A program made the position numbers and the translations under genes. Shown here one piece after another: positions 39,367 through 48,576 of a stretch of DNA of 64,000 nt. The stretch's first letter is position 1; each line of letters begins with the position of its first letter. The notes under the pieces were generated by a model. That model was not told the DNA's origin. It worked only from the letters and a program-made list of their open reading frames with translations, and did no database searches. Origin of the DNA: Calothrix sp. NIES-4101 (GTDB lineage: Bacteria > Cyanobacteriota > Cyanobacteriia > Cyanobacteriales > Nostocaceae); contig AP018280.1 in the NCBI GenBank assembly GCA_004296455.1, positions 4,898,001 to 4,962,000 of the forward strand, in the 5' to 3' direction.

Positions 39367-41052
39367 ATGTTCCCGTGTATCTTCTTTGCATTTATGGCAT
39401 CTACCAAAAAACTACTAACAGACCCTTTTTTACAACTCCCAACCTCAAACTCTATCTGTGTAGTATGGTTCACTGAGTTTTTGGGGATACAACATACCGT
39501 TAGCTATGGCAAAAATCTCCAAAATACAGTCATCGCCAATACTAGCAAACTCACTCGTATTCGTGAAGACCAAAAATCGCGAGTTGGTAGTCAAACTCAA
39601 GACGGAGAGTTGTATCAACAACCAGTCATGCGTGATGTTTGGAGACACGAAGCCAAAGTGACGGGCTTAACTCCAGGTGTGCGGGTTAATTATTGTGTGA
39701 CTAGCCTCACCGAAGACAATCAAAGTATCAGCAGTGATGTATTTAGCCTGGCACCCACACCAAATCCCGGTATCCCCCTAAAGATTTTACTTACATCCGA
39801 CCATCAAATCAAACCGATGGTTGCGGCAAATCTCCAAAAAGTCGTGGAAACAGTAGGAAAAGTTGATGCTGTCTGGTTTGCAGGCGATTTGGTAAATATT
39901 TCCGACAGAGGAAGCGAATGGTTTGATGATAATCGGGGGAATGCATTTTTTCCATGCTTGCAAGGAAAAGCTAATTATCAGATGGAGAGAGATGGGGAAA
40001 CAATAACTTATGTAGGTGGACAAATTATTCAAAATGCCCCCATGTTTACCTGTATTGGCAATCACGAAATCATGGGCAGGTTTGCACGAAAGGATAGTTT
40101 AAATGGTGAATTTGACGATACAATTCCTCGTGATATTGCTCAGAAAATATATGGCAATGAAAATATTCAAAATAATTCCTTTAATACTAATACCTATGAA
40201 GAAATTTTTACGCTACCCGAAAGTCGAGAGGGTGGAAAAACTTATTATGCAGTAACTTTTGGTGACGTAAGACTAGTAGTACTTTATGCTACTAATATGT
40301 GGCGATTTCCGACTACCGAAAATGGACGTAAGGGTAAATATGGAGAACTCAAAAATGATTTACAGAATCCCGAAAATTGGGGTTATGGACAAATTATTTA
40401 CGAACCAATTCATCAAGGTAGTACACAATACAACTGGTTGCAACAAGAATTAAATAGCGTTGAATTTCAACAGGCAAAATACAAAGTTGTCATGTTACAT
40501 CATCCAATTCATACCCTTGGTGACAACATTATTCCAGCTTACACCGATCCAGTGCAAATTTGCGATCGCAATCAGGAAGGTGATATTCAAGCTGTTTATT
40601 ATCAATATCCCAAGGATAAAGATTATTTGACTCGTGATGTAATGCCATTGTTAGAAGCTGCAAAGGTGCAACTAGTATTTTTTGGACATTCCCATCTGTG
40701 GAATCGATTTACTAGTGATTCTGGTATGCATTTTCTGGAAACTTCCAATGTGGGAAACTCCTATGGTGCAGCATATGGAAGTCGGAAACGCCAGAATATA
40801 CCAGCAGCAAATAATATCATTCATCACGAAGATTATATCGTAACTGGTGACCCCAATGGATTGAAACCAGTAACCCCAACAATCGCCCCTATTTTTAATG
40901 AAGATGGGGAAGCTATACCTTATATTTCCAGCAATGAAATCACAGTTTTTAGTATTTTTGATACGGGCACAGGAACAATTAGTAGTTATAAGTTTGATAC
41001 TCGGAAATTTGCAGGTAAAGTGATTAAATTTGATGAATTTAGATTGATTTAA
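39367..41052 (+). CDS. Metallophosphoesterase, calcineurin-like
   Basis: 561 residues (or 552 from the second Met at 39394). An N-terminal fibronectin/purple-acid-phosphatase-like domain (to about 135) precedes the catalytic domain with the dimetal motifs LLTSDHQ, WFAGDLVN, CIGNHEIMG, MLHHPIHTLGD and FFGHSHLW. The first motif has DHQ where DxH is normal, so metal site 1 may be altered. No clear signal peptide. Substrate unknown. Confidence 0.88.
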   Translation: MFPCIFFAFMASTKKLLTDPFLQLPTSNSICVVWFTEFLGIQHTVSYGKNLQNTVIANTSKLTRIREDQKSRVGSQTQDGELYQQPVMRDVWRHEAKVTGLTPGVRVNYCVTSLTEDNQSISSDVFSLAPTPNPGIPLKILLTSDHQIKPMVAANLQKVVETVGKVDAVWFAGDLVNISDRGSEWFDDNRGNAFFPCLQGKANYQMERDGETITYVGGQIIQNAPMFTCIGNHEIMGRFARKDSLNGEFDDTIPRDIAQKIYGNENIQNNSFNTNTYEEIFTLPESREGGKTYYAVTFGDVRLVVLYATNMWRFPTTENGRKGKYGELKNDLQNPENWGYGQIIYEPIHQGSTQYNWLQQELNSVEFQQAKYKVVMLHHPIHTLGDNIIPAYTDPVQICDRNQEGDIQAVYYQYPKDKDYLTRDVMPLLEAAKVQLVFFGHSHLWNRFTSDSGMHFLETSNVGNSYGAAYGSRKRQNIPAANNIIHHEDYIVTGDPNGLKPVTPTIAPIFNEDGEAIPYISSNEITVFSIFDTGTGTISSYKFDTRKFAGKVIKFDEFRLI

Positions 41053-41080
41053 GTTGAGGCTATCTATACAGTAAACCTTA

Positions 41081-41143
41081 AGACTAAAGAAACCCGATTT
41101 CTTGGATTTAAGTATCGAGCATCATCTAAACTTTTGATGATAA
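41081..41143. repeat. Repeat family B, copy 1
   Basis: Contains AAAGAAACCCGATTTCTTGG followed by ATTTAAGTATCGAGCATCATC and TTTTGATG. An inverted copy with the same core lies at 54471-54550. Confidence 0.6.
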
Positions 41144-41214
41144 ACCATGTTTTTCCCTGCGCGACTATCCTTAATATTGATAGCGATTCAAAAAATTTTG
41201 GCAACACATCCAGA

Positions 41215-41274
41215 ATATGAGACGCAAAGACGCGGAGAAATTTTAATTGTCAGTGATTAGCCGAACATAATATT
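41215..41274. repeat. Repeat family A, partial copy
   Basis: GACGCAAAGACGCGGAGAAA core followed by GTGATTAGCCGAACATAATA, the right half of the family A element; the left end is missing. The gap 41053-41338 holds only this and the family B copy. Confidence 0.6.
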
Positions 41275-41338
41275 CAGAGGACAAGATTTTTCAATTTCAT
41301 CCCTCAATTCAAGAATACCGAAATTAGAAATGCCGAAA

Positions 41339-42133
41339 TTAGAACATTGTCGCAATTATCATATCCCATTCATCTTGGCTTAATGTTTTCACCTCAAATT
41401 CAACATCAAAACAACTTTGAGCGGCGGTAACTAAAACATCAATCAGAGTCTGAAAATTCAGGTTTTTAAAGACATCTGTCGAATAAAACCCTTCGCCAAA
41501 AACTTGAGAAAATAATTCCAAATCCGATCGCAATCGCATCGAACCATGTTGTAAAATTACATTACCCTTGCGTAACTGTGCGCTACCAATTAACTTATGT
41601 CCTTCATTGGTAACTAAATCTGCACTTGTCGCTGTCCCAAAACAATTGGGATTATGAATATAACCACGCCCTGCCATTCCATAATCTAAATCTATCCCTA
41701 ATTGTTTCCATCCCACAATTAAAAATTCACAAATATCCCGATATGCTTGCATCCGATTCTTACTGAGGGTATTTGTTACCACCATATAAGTTAAATCACC
41801 CTGGTGTAGAACAGCCCTACCACCAGTCGGACGCTTAACTAAATCGACTTTTTGTCCTTGCCAATAAAGATTATTCCAGCTATCGGGATATTTATTTTGA
41901 TGAAATCCCAGAGAAATTGCTGCTGGCATCCATGTATAAAATCTTAGGGATGGGGGATGTTTCCCCGCCAAATGTTGTGCGAGTAACCATTTATCGATCG
42001 CCATCTGCATATTACCAGATGTTTCGAGTAAAGGTATTAGTCTCCAAGTTGCTATCAATGGAATTGAGGATATGGGGAATATGGAGTCTGAAATTTTAGC
42101 TGGCACCGAATTGCGATCGCAACTCATCATCAT
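41339..42133 (-). CDS. Lipoate-protein ligase A / BPL-LplA family protein
   Basis: 264 residues from ATG 42133 (two more ATGs follow directly; the frame extends to a TTG at 42157). The catalytic signature KRPTGGRAVLHQGDLTYMVV and GHKLIGSAQLRKGNVILQHGSM, with the lipoyl/biotinyl-AMP-binding Lys, identify the family. Could be a lipoate ligase or an octanoyl-transferase of the LipM/LipL type. The start overlaps the YbjN-domain gene by about 38 bp, suggesting a shared transcript. Confidence 0.85.
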   Translation of the reverse strand: MMMSCDRNSVPAKISDSIFPISSIPLIATWRLIPLLETSGNMQMAIDKWLLAQHLAGKHPPSLRFYTWMPAAISLGFHQNKYPDSWNNLYWQGQKVDLVKRPTGGRAVLHQGDLTYMVVTNTLSKNRMQAYRDICEFLIVGWKQLGIDLDYGMAGRGYIHNPNCFGTATSADLVTNEGHKLIGSAQLRKGNVILQHGSMRLRSDLELFSQVFGEGFYSTDVFKNLNFQTLIDVLVTAAQSCFDVEFEVKTLSQDEWDMIIATMF

Positions 42134-42584
42134 TATTATCTGCGATCGTTGCCACAATCGTAATTAGTCGGGAAACTTCTCCGGGAGATAATTCGGCTAA
42201 AGTACGAGTAGCAATGACAACAACTTGATTTTCGATAATCCCAAAACGAGACTCTAAGGTACTAGAACAGTTCATTTCTAGTAGTTTCCGCATCAATTGG
42301 GATTCGTCTTTTACAGGTAATTTGAGTACGGTAGCCCAAACTGTGAGGGTATCTTCATCGGTAGTACCCGTTAATTGCACGAATACTTCGACGCTACCAT
42401 ATTTAAATTTCCATAAATAACCACCCTCCGCAGGATGGCTAATCATGGCGCTGTCATCTTGTTCGAGAGAGTCAATAACGTTTTCAATTACTTCTATATG
42501 GTTAATGGTGGTGCTATTGGCAATTAATTCGTCAACAGATTCGCCATTCGGGATGGTATCAAAGCTTACCTGGGAAGTTGTCAT
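42096..42584 (-). CDS. YbjN domain protein
   Basis: 162 residues, acidic, with the YbjN/secretion-chaperone-like alpha-beta fold: VIENVIDSLEQDD, GGYLWKFKYGSVEVFVQL, TVWATVLKLPV, LMRKLLEMNCSSTLESRFGI and VVIATRTLAELSPGEVSRLI. YbjN-type proteins are poorly understood and thought to bind or regulate partner proteins. Upstream of and overlapping the lipoate-ligase-like gene. Confidence 0.82.
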   Translation of the reverse strand: MTTSQVSFDTIPNGESVDELIANSTTINHIEVIENVIDSLEQDDSAMISHPAEGGYLWKFKYGSVEVFVQLTGTTDEDTLTVWATVLKLPVKDESQLMRKLLEMNCSSTLESRFGIIENQVVVIATRTLAELSPGEVSRLITIVATIADNNDDELRSQFGAS

Positions 42585-42712
42585 GATGCTTACACCTTAT
42601 ATTTACATTTCTACTACACCTACTTTATAGCTTGATTTTAAATATGGCTGCGAAACTCCGATACTTTTTTTCGCCAATTCAACCTACCTGCTTACCAAGT
42701 TTTGCCACGCTA

Positions 42713-42792
42713 GTAAGGTGCATTAGATAGAAGCTCGTAACGCAGCAAATATTTACGAATGCTGTGTTTCGCTATTACTAACAACACCCTAC
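42713..42792. repeat. GTAGGGTG-type palindromic repeat
   Basis: Starts GTAAGGTGCATTAG and ends CTAACAACACCCTAC, an imperfect 15-bp terminal inverted repeat with an internal CGTAACGCAGC. This resembles the GTAGGGTG...CGTAACGCACC repeats of Nostoc relatives. The 69-codon frame covering it is not a gene. Nothing else is seen in 42585-42921. Confidence 0.6.
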
Positions 42793-42921
42793 ACATATCT
42801 TGTCTTATTCTCAACAAGACTGAGAAAACCGAGTTTCTTGAGAATAATTTATGATCAAAAATCTCAATCTGAATTTTTGGTTGAGAATGGGAAATCAAGG
42901 TGCTAACTTGCTTTTGCAACG

Positions 42922-43950
42922 CTATTGCAACTGACAGAGAAATAAACCAAACCAGTTATTTACGTCAGTCCAAACTTTTTTAGTCACTAAATTGTGGGAT
43001 TTTAATTCTTCTTGAAGTACTTCAATATTAAATTTTCGGGAGATTTCCGTCATGATGGTTTCTCCAGCAGCAAAATCAACCTGAAGATTGAGAGCATGTA
43101 ATTCTACAGTTTGCTGTTTTAAAGAGCGTAAATGCATTTCAATCTGATTTTCGGTTTCGTTATAAAATGCCCAATGCTCAAATTGTGTAGTGTCAAAATT
43201 ACCATCATACAATCGATTCAGATGCTCTAACATATTCAGATTAAATTCTGCTGTCACACCCTGACTATCATTATAAGCAGCTTCTAAAATATGTTTTGAT
43301 TTTTGCAAATCTACCCCTAATAAAAAGTATTCTCCAGGTTGTAATGCTTCAGTTATTTGTGAGAAAAATATTTGACATTCTTGCGGATTTAAATTACCTA
43401 AACTACTACCAATAAATGCGATCGCTCGTGTTGCTAATTGCTTGGCTGGCAGTTGTTGTAATGCGAATTCATAAGTACCAGCAAGTGCATAAATTCCCAG
43501 GCTTGGATAATCTATTAATAGCTGTTTTGCAGTATTTTCTAACATCCCGCCACTCACATCCACAGGTAAGTACCGTAATGGCAAATTTTGCTGCTGATAA
43601 GCATCAAGTAAAATTCGGGTTTTTGTCGAGCTACCACTACCCAACTCCACAAGTTCACATTCACCCGTGATTTTCACTATTTCCGTCGCACATTCCTGCA
43701 AAATGCTAGTCTCAGTACGAGTCACATAATATTCGGGTAACTCGCAAATCTGCTCAAATAACTCCGAACCGCGATCGCTATAAAAATAACGTGGAGGTAA
43801 AGTTTTGTCAATTTGGGACAATCCTTTCACCACATCACTTCCAGCCACAGCCAGAATCGAAGCCACTTCATGCAAATGTTTAATCGTTAAACGTTGCAAG
43901 TTATTTGTAGTTTGGCTATCTGTCTTGCTATTAGTTTTAAAAACAGTCAT
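42922..43950 (-). CDS. egtD: L-histidine N-alpha-methyltransferase EgtD
   Basis: Trimethylates histidine to hercynine, the first step of ergothioneine synthesis. 342 residues: LPPRYFYSDRGSELFEQI, LPEYYVTRTETSIL, the SAM motif VELGSGSSTKTRILLDA, and the His-binding region with LLGVDLQKSK and AAYNDSQGVTAEFNLN, all typical of the family. Last gene of egtC-egtB-egtD on the minus strand, separated from egtB by 300 bp. Confidence 0.96.
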   Translation of the reverse strand: MTVFKTNSKTDSQTTNNLQRLTIKHLHEVASILAVAGSDVVKGLSQIDKTLPPRYFYSDRGSELFEQICELPEYYVTRTETSILQECATEIVKITGECELVELGSGSSTKTRILLDAYQQQNLPLRYLPVDVSGGMLENTAKQLLIDYPSLGIYALAGTYEFALQQLPAKQLATRAIAFIGSSLGNLNPQECQIFFSQITEALQPGEYFLLGVDLQKSKHILEAAYNDSQGVTAEFNLNMLEHLNRLYDGNFDTTQFEHWAFYNETENQIEMHLRSLKQQTVELHALNLQVDFAAGETIMTEISRKFNIEVLQEELKSHNLVTKKVWTDVNNWFGLFLCQLQ

Positions 43951-44079
43951 TTCATCTCCAAATATTGATTATATTTTTACGTTCAAAACACATTACTCAG
44001 AAGAAATTTTCAGGGTAAATAATCAGACAATTAAACATAAAGCCATATCCTCAAGCATCATGCTATGGCTAGATTGACT

Positions 44080-44172
44080 TCAATAATCTTCAGTGATATT
44101 TACACCAAATTCGCCTAATTTTTCATATAATTGGGCTTCAGGCGACAATTCGGATAATATCAAGTCAGGCAA
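44080..44172 (-). pseudogene. Short coding-like fragment between egtB and egtD
   Basis: A 30-codon frame from TTG 44172 reads PDLILSELSPEAQLYEKLGE and ends GVNITEDY. Composition is protein-like. Upstream, ATGATGACTGAA in another frame would join it after a 1-nt shift, so it may be a decayed small gene or a true tiny peptide. Family not recognised. Confidence 0.3.
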
Positions 44173-44251
44173 ATTTCAGTCATCATTAATTTTTCTCCCA
44201 TCTTTGAACCAGTTTTATCGTTAGTATTTAGACAAACCTAATATAAAACCT

Positions 44252-45610
44252 TTATCTCTCATCACTGACACATCGAAAACCAGCAAAAATTTGGCGAACA
44301 TGGGGATGATACCAATTGCGAAAACTACCACGCATTGCCCAAACACGAGTGGCAAAACTACCACCCTTCAAAACGCGGTGTTTACCATCAAAATATACTT
44401 GAGAGTAACCAGTATAGGGATAATATGTAAAACCGGGATAGCCATCAAACCAAGAACTAGTCCATTCCCAAACGTTTCCTAAAGCATCGTACATTCCATA
44501 TGCACTTTTTCCTTGGGGATAAGCATTAACTGGAGTTGTTTGAAATTGGAATTGAGATTGAGATTCAAAAATACTGACAGCACAATTACAATATTCTGCT
44601 GTTGGTTCTTCATTTCCCCAAGGATACTTGCGTTGATGGTAGACTTTCCCACCCAATTCTCCATTTACTTCTCCTCTGACTGCTTTTTCCCATTCCGCTT
44701 CTGTTGGTAATCGCTTACCGACAAACTTGGCGTAGGCTTCTGCTTCGTAATAGCTAACACCGCAAACGGGATGATTATCCCAAGCTGCATCATCATGCCA
44801 ATATAGAGGCTGTTTTAAAGGTTGTTTCACTTGTTCTGACTGCAACCATCTCCAACCAGCATCAGACCAATACTGAGCATTTTCATAACCACCAGCTTGC
44901 ATAAATTCGCGATATTGCTGGCAAGTAACTGGGTAGCGGTCAATAAAGTAAGTATCTAAATACACTTTATGAGCAAAGCTTTCATTATCAAGTGCATCGA
45001 TGTCATTACTTCCCATCTCAAATTCTCCCGCAGGAATTTGAATCATGTCATTAGCTAAAGCTAGTGATGTAGTTCCAGAAGAGACGGAAGGAGAACGAGA
45101 AAGAGAGGGAGAAGGAGAATTTTGAATCTTGCTAAATTCCCAGACGAATGAAATGGTTTCGCAGTGCTGACTTTCATGCTGAAGCAGAAAAAACCAAATT
45201 TTTGCGTCTGCTGCTATGTCTGCAACTTCCAAATAATCTACAACTTTTTCCCGAACCGCATCCAAATAATCACGAGTTTCATCAATGCTAGGTAATTCAA
45301 CTCTTGCCGACTTTGGCAAGCCATCCGCAGCATATAACTGACGATATTGGGGAAACATGCATTTTCCTCCCGCGTTACGTTCTAACAACCACAAGGATTC
45401 TGTAAATGCAATATGTCCAAAGTGCCAGCCAAGCGGACTAAAATCGGGATGGACTTGACTGCAAAAACTACCTGCGTCGATTTGCTCTAATAAAGCTAAT
45501 GTTTGTTGACGACAATCCTGAAAGGCTGCAAGTATAGTAGACTTTGCGATCGCGTTATTTTCTCTAAAATCTGTTAGCTTGGAACTAGATTTGTTCAATT
45601 CTAATCTCAC
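44252..45610 (-). CDS. egtB: Hercynine oxygenase / sulfoxide synthase EgtB
   Basis: Iron enzyme joining hercynine with gamma-glutamylcysteine or cysteine through a C-S bond. N-terminal DinB-like domain gives the iron-binding His (WHFGHIAFTESLWLLE and HESQHCE); the C-terminal FGE-sulfatase domain shows MGSNDIDALDNESFAH, GKRLPTEAEWEKAVRG, LGNVWEWTSSWFDGYPG and VLKGGSFATR. I prefer GTG 45610, preceded by GGGGGAAG; the open frame reaches an ATG at 45664. It overlaps the end of egtC by 26 bp. About 452 residues, full length. Confidence 0.93.
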   Translation of the reverse strand: MRLELNKSSSKLTDFRENNAIAKSTILAAFQDCRQQTLALLEQIDAGSFCSQVHPDFSPLGWHFGHIAFTESLWLLERNAGGKCMFPQYRQLYAADGLPKSARVELPSIDETRDYLDAVREKVVDYLEVADIAADAKIWFFLLQHESQHCETISFVWEFSKIQNSPSPSLSRSPSVSSGTTSLALANDMIQIPAGEFEMGSNDIDALDNESFAHKVYLDTYFIDRYPVTCQQYREFMQAGGYENAQYWSDAGWRWLQSEQVKQPLKQPLYWHDDAAWDNHPVCGVSYYEAEAYAKFVGKRLPTEAEWEKAVRGEVNGELGGKVYHQRKYPWGNEEPTAEYCNCAVSIFESQSQFQFQTTPVNAYPQGKSAYGMYDALGNVWEWTSSWFDGYPGFTYYPYTGYSQVYFDGKHRVLKGGSFATRVWAMRGSFRNWYHPHVRQIFAGFRCVSDER

Positions 45611-46373
45611 AGTCTTCCCCCACACTAATAATGCTATTCTCTGGACATGCATTCCAATCGCCATTAAATAGCGGTTCAGAAGCTATAATTACGGAATTTG
45701 GCAAATTCTCAGCGTTTTTCAACCAATACAAAGATGGTGCTGGCAATTTCGTTGCATATCGCGAAGCAATAATGCTTTTGCCATCGCTGATGACTAAATT
45801 TGCCAAAGCATAGGTTTGAAATTTTTGTGCTAACTGATTGAGTTCAATTAATGCTAGATGTAAAGCCTGTTCGATGCTTTTTCCAGGATTTGCCAACAAG
45901 TAATTTAGCACCATTGCAAACATATGTTCGGAATCAGTATTTCCACGAATCCAATTGTAAATTTCATCGCTTAATATACTCCGAATTGGTCTATATAAAG
46001 TCTGTCGAAACTGATCAATTCGACCATTGTGAATGAATAGTAAGTTATCATATTGAAACGGTTGGGAATTACTCAAATCTAAAGCCTGACCGGCTGTAGC
46101 ACTACGAACATAAGCTAAAATATTATCCGATTCCACATAGCGGCTAAGACTTGGTAAATTAACATCATTCCAAATGGGCAAAGTATTTTTATAAATAAAA
46201 GGATTATTATCCTTGATTAAATTATACCAACCCACACCAAAGCCATCGGCATTCACTACCCCAGACAACATTTCACGCGGTTGATAACTTTGAACAACAA
46301 GCGAATGTTCTGGCTCGGAAATAAGTGTTTCTAGGGAAACGCTTGAGCCGATGTAAGCTAGTAAACGACACAT
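45585..46373 (-). CDS. egtC: Class II glutamine amidotransferase EgtC
   Basis: Ntn-hydrolase removing the glutamyl group from gamma-glutamyl-hercynylcysteine sulfoxide. 262 residues starting MCRLLAYIG, where Cys2 becomes the N-terminal nucleophile after Met removal. Also seen: VNADGFGVGWYN, YVRSATAGQALDLSNSQPF, FIHNGRIDQF and RGNTDSEHMFAMVL. First gene of the egt operon; its presence suggests the gamma-glutamylcysteine-using route. A separate egtA or egtE is not in the window. Confidence 0.93.
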   Translation of the reverse strand: MCRLLAYIGSSVSLETLISEPEHSLVVQSYQPREMLSGVVNADGFGVGWYNLIKDNNPFIYKNTLPIWNDVNLPSLSRYVESDNILAYVRSATAGQALDLSNSQPFQYDNLLFIHNGRIDQFRQTLYRPIRSILSDEIYNWIRGNTDSEHMFAMVLNYLLANPGKSIEQALHLALIELNQLAQKFQTYALANLVISDGKSIIASRYATKLPAPSLYWLKNAENLPNSVIIASEPLFNGDWNACPENSIISVGEDCEIRIEQI

Positions 46374-46888
46374 TTTTAAGGTTTTTGCTCCTCATTGCTT
46401 TATAAATTAATGCTGATATCTGAGACTTGATTTAGGGCTACATAAGTTTTTGCTGAAAGATAGATAATCTACTTTATATAAGTTAATATTTTACGGGTTT
46501 TATGGATACGCGATCGCAATTGCAACCCAAAAATTACCAATTTTCGTTTAAAACCTGATGATTTAAGAATTAGCATCAATTTATGATAAATGTGAATAGC
46601 AAATGCGATTAGAGCAATTTGTGGAATAATATCCGCTCTTGTTTGCAAAATTAGAGGAGATTCATATCAAGCCGAGATAGTCAGCTATGATTACGTTGTT
46701 TTTCGTGCCCCTGCCTCTGATACTTTTCGCATCAACTTAAATAATAAGTCTGGAAACTGACTTAATATAATTAGCCTTTAGATAGACAAATCTCCAACCC
46801 ATAACCATATCTTGGATAGAGGAAAATAGCCCTTCATTAATCTTATTATCAAGACAACAAGTACATAACTGAAGGTTGAAATTTAGCC
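46374..46888. other. Non-coding gap with a diverged repeat
   Basis: Between egtC and the 46889 gene. AT-rich; includes a HIP1 site at about 46509 and a diverged element at about 46661-46745 beginning TTCATATCAAGCCGAGATAG, similar to the family A variants near 34629. No gene supportable. Confidence 0.45.
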
Positions 46889-47089
46889 ATGACTCAAGAA
46901 AAAAATAATAAAAACCAACAGAAGAAAGATGACACCAATGCTTCTGGTGGATATCAAACTACCATTGACGAAGAAACCCGTAAAACAGGCGTAGCATCTG
47001 CCAGTGATGCGAAAACAACCGCTACACCCGAAGCGCCAGAAAATGACACAGTTCCCGGTAGCCCCAACCAAGGAACAGAATCACGTTAA
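46889..47089 (+). CDS. Small hydrophilic protein, unknown
   Basis: 66 residues, no hydrophobic segment, rich in Lys, Asn, Thr, Glu and Asp (MTQEKNNKNQQKKDD...). Likely disordered. An ATG start and a strong terminator 80 bp downstream support expression. Family not recognised; such small hydrophilic proteins can be stress-related, which is only a guess. Confidence 0.6.
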   Translation: MTQEKNNKNQQKKDDTNASGGYQTTIDEETRKTGVASASDAKTTATPEAPENDTVPGSPNQGTESR

Positions 47090-47171
47090 ATAAATGGGAA
47101 TAGTGAGTTTCTGCAATAGTAATCCTAAATCAGACTCTTTTGTATACTTCCAATTTATGCCACTCTCTTTG

Positions 47172-47200
47172 GCTTTCGTTGATTACGAGAGCTTTTTTTT
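47172..47200 (+). terminator. Strong rho-independent terminator
   Basis: GCTTTCGT pairs with ACGAGAGC (one G-U) around the loop TGATT and is followed by eight T. Ends the 46889 gene. Confidence 0.85.
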
Positions 47201-47320
47201 GTTTTATTATTTTATGATTTTTATCACTTAGTTTCAGATGTGCGATCGCACGCATAGCACAGTACTGTATAGAATAGGAAAATACATTTACTAATCGTAC
47301 TCTCAAACCAACAGGTGCAG

Positions 47321-47460
47321 GAAACTGTCGCCAACCTATGCATAATTGCTAACCCAAACAGTGATCGCATTCCCAAATCCTCACGACACAAAGCGCGATC
47401 GCACAATTCAAACTAGTACATAAGCCAAATAGCGATCGCACTTGAAGAATTGGGTGTTAT
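47321..47460. repeat. HIP1-anchored degenerate repeats, block 1
   Basis: Units of about 30-36 bp built of a CGATCGCA core plus CTCAAA/CCAAA and a C/A-rich spacer. Related blocks lie at about 47991-48052, 48577-48800 and 51396-51499. Confidence 0.55.
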
Positions 47461-47507
47461 TCCCTTCAAAGATATAATTTATATTATTGAAATTTAAGAT
47501 AAAACCT

Positions 47508-47726
47508 ATGGTAGAGAAAATATCGACGCTCCAGCAAGCAATTGATGTTGTGGAAGCACTCGAACCAGAAGAACAAGCAATGTTACTTGATATTATTAGC
47601 AAGCGTTTAAGTCAACAACGTCGCGATGAACTAATAATAGATGTCGTACAAGCGAGAGATGATTACCAAAAAGGTAATACGAAACGTGGCTCTGTTGCCG
47701 ATTTAATGACGGAGTTGGATGAGTGA
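47508..47726 (+). CDS. Antitoxin of a RelE/YafQ-type module
   Basis: 72 residues from ATG 47508 (an in-frame TTG at 47487 lies 21 bp earlier). Helical, with LQQAIDVVEALEPEEQAMLLDIISKRL and a C-terminal acidic tail DLMTELDE that would wrap the toxin. Its TGA overlaps the toxin GTG (GTGA), the classical coupled arrangement. The partner toxin frame is broken. Confidence 0.8.
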   Translation: MVEKISTLQQAIDVVEALEPEEQAMLLDIISKRLSQQRRDELIIDVVQARDDYQKGNTKRGSVADLMTELDE

Positions 47727-47970
47727 AAAGTTTGGTTTGGAGTGCGGGATTTGTACGTAAATTCAAGTTGAAAAAACATTGGGCTTACTGACAGAAGACC
47801 CTTTTAATTCTAGTCTGCGAACTCATAAATTAAAGGGTGATTTAGATGGGGTCTGCTCTTGTTCGGTAGATTACGATAATAAGATTTTATTTGAATTTGT
47901 AGTCAATTCAGATTCGGGAGAGGAAGAGATATTTTTGTTAACTCTCGGTTCTCATGATGAAGTTTATTAA
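47723..47970 (+). pseudogene. RelE-family toxin, frameshifted by an internal deletion
   Basis: From GTG 47723 the frame reads KSLVWSAGFVRKFK and then stops at TGA near 47790. A second frame takes over at VEKTLGLLTEDPFNSSLRT, continuing HKLKGDLDGVCSCSVDYDNK and ending LLTLGSHDEVY, the typical end of a YafQ/RelE mRNA interferase. Compared with family members about 12 residues between RKFK and EKTL are missing together with the frame, so the toxin is probably inactive while the antitoxin remains intact. Confidence 0.8.
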
Positions 47971-48083
47971 TTACTTTTATGGGTATTTATATAAGGTTAA
48001 TAAAAATAGCGATCGCATTCTCAAATTAACCTAACAAAAAGCGCGATCGCACAAGCTTCCTATTCTCAACTCTAGCATCAGTA

Positions 48084-48302
48084 TCAAGCAACTAGAAGTG
48101 TAGAAGGTTCCGGTATGGTTTCACCTTCTGTTTCCCAAGCTTCCAAATACATTTCGATTACTTCTTCTCCATTATTAATTGCTTCTTCACGAGTTTTACC
48201 ATGAGTACAAGGCATAACTACGCGATCGCTAAATTCTGGAATGGTGACTAGAAAAAGCTCATCTTCATCACTCCACTGAAGAATCATACTATAGCGACTC
48301 AT
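48084..48302 (-). CDS. hicB: HicB-type antitoxin
   Basis: 72 residues with the partial-RNase-H fold of HicB: YSMILQWSDEDELFLVTIPE, then DRVVMPCTHGKTREEAINNG and EVIEMYLEAWETEGETIPEP. No C-terminal DNA-binding helix-turn-helix, so it is the short HicB form. Its ATG overlaps the hicA stop (ATGA). The hicA frame upstream is broken. Confidence 0.85.
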   Translation of the reverse strand: MSRYSMILQWSDEDELFLVTIPEFSDRVVMPCTHGKTREEAINNGEEVIEMYLEAWETEGETIPEPSTLLVA

Positions 48303-48522
48303 AAATCTGTATCCTCCTGTACTTCTTTAAGTTCGACTAATAATTTTTCTAACTTTTTCTCTAAATAGCGTGGCACATCATCCCATCTTTGCCTGGAATT
48401 GTTAATGCTTTTCTCAATAAAGGATGTCTCCAATGCTCGTGACTACCTTTTCCACGCTTTGGTAGATAAACAAATCCTTCCCTTTGTATTTCAGCTTTAA
48501 ATTCTCGAATTTTTCTCGGCAT
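48299..48522 (-). pseudogene. hicA: HicA toxin with a 1-nt deletion
   Basis: From ATG 48522: MPRKIREFKAEIQREGF, then KRGKGSHEHWRHPLLRKALT including the catalytic His of the GSHEHW motif, and IPGKDG. There one G is missing in a GGG run; the original frame hits TAG soon after, while the shifted frame continues DDVPRYLEKKLEKLLVEL and ends EVQEDTDL, overlapping the hicB start. The catalytic region is kept, so a truncated product is possible, but a full HicA is not. Confidence 0.8.
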
Positions 48523-48576
48523 CAGTGTTTGTAACTCCTAGCCTATTTTCTCATAACGTGAACTGAATAAGTCAGC

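Noticed and set aside
42710-42919. 69-codon minus-strand frame next to egtD
   Set aside because: Covers a GTAGGGTG-type palindromic repeat; no protein-like pattern.
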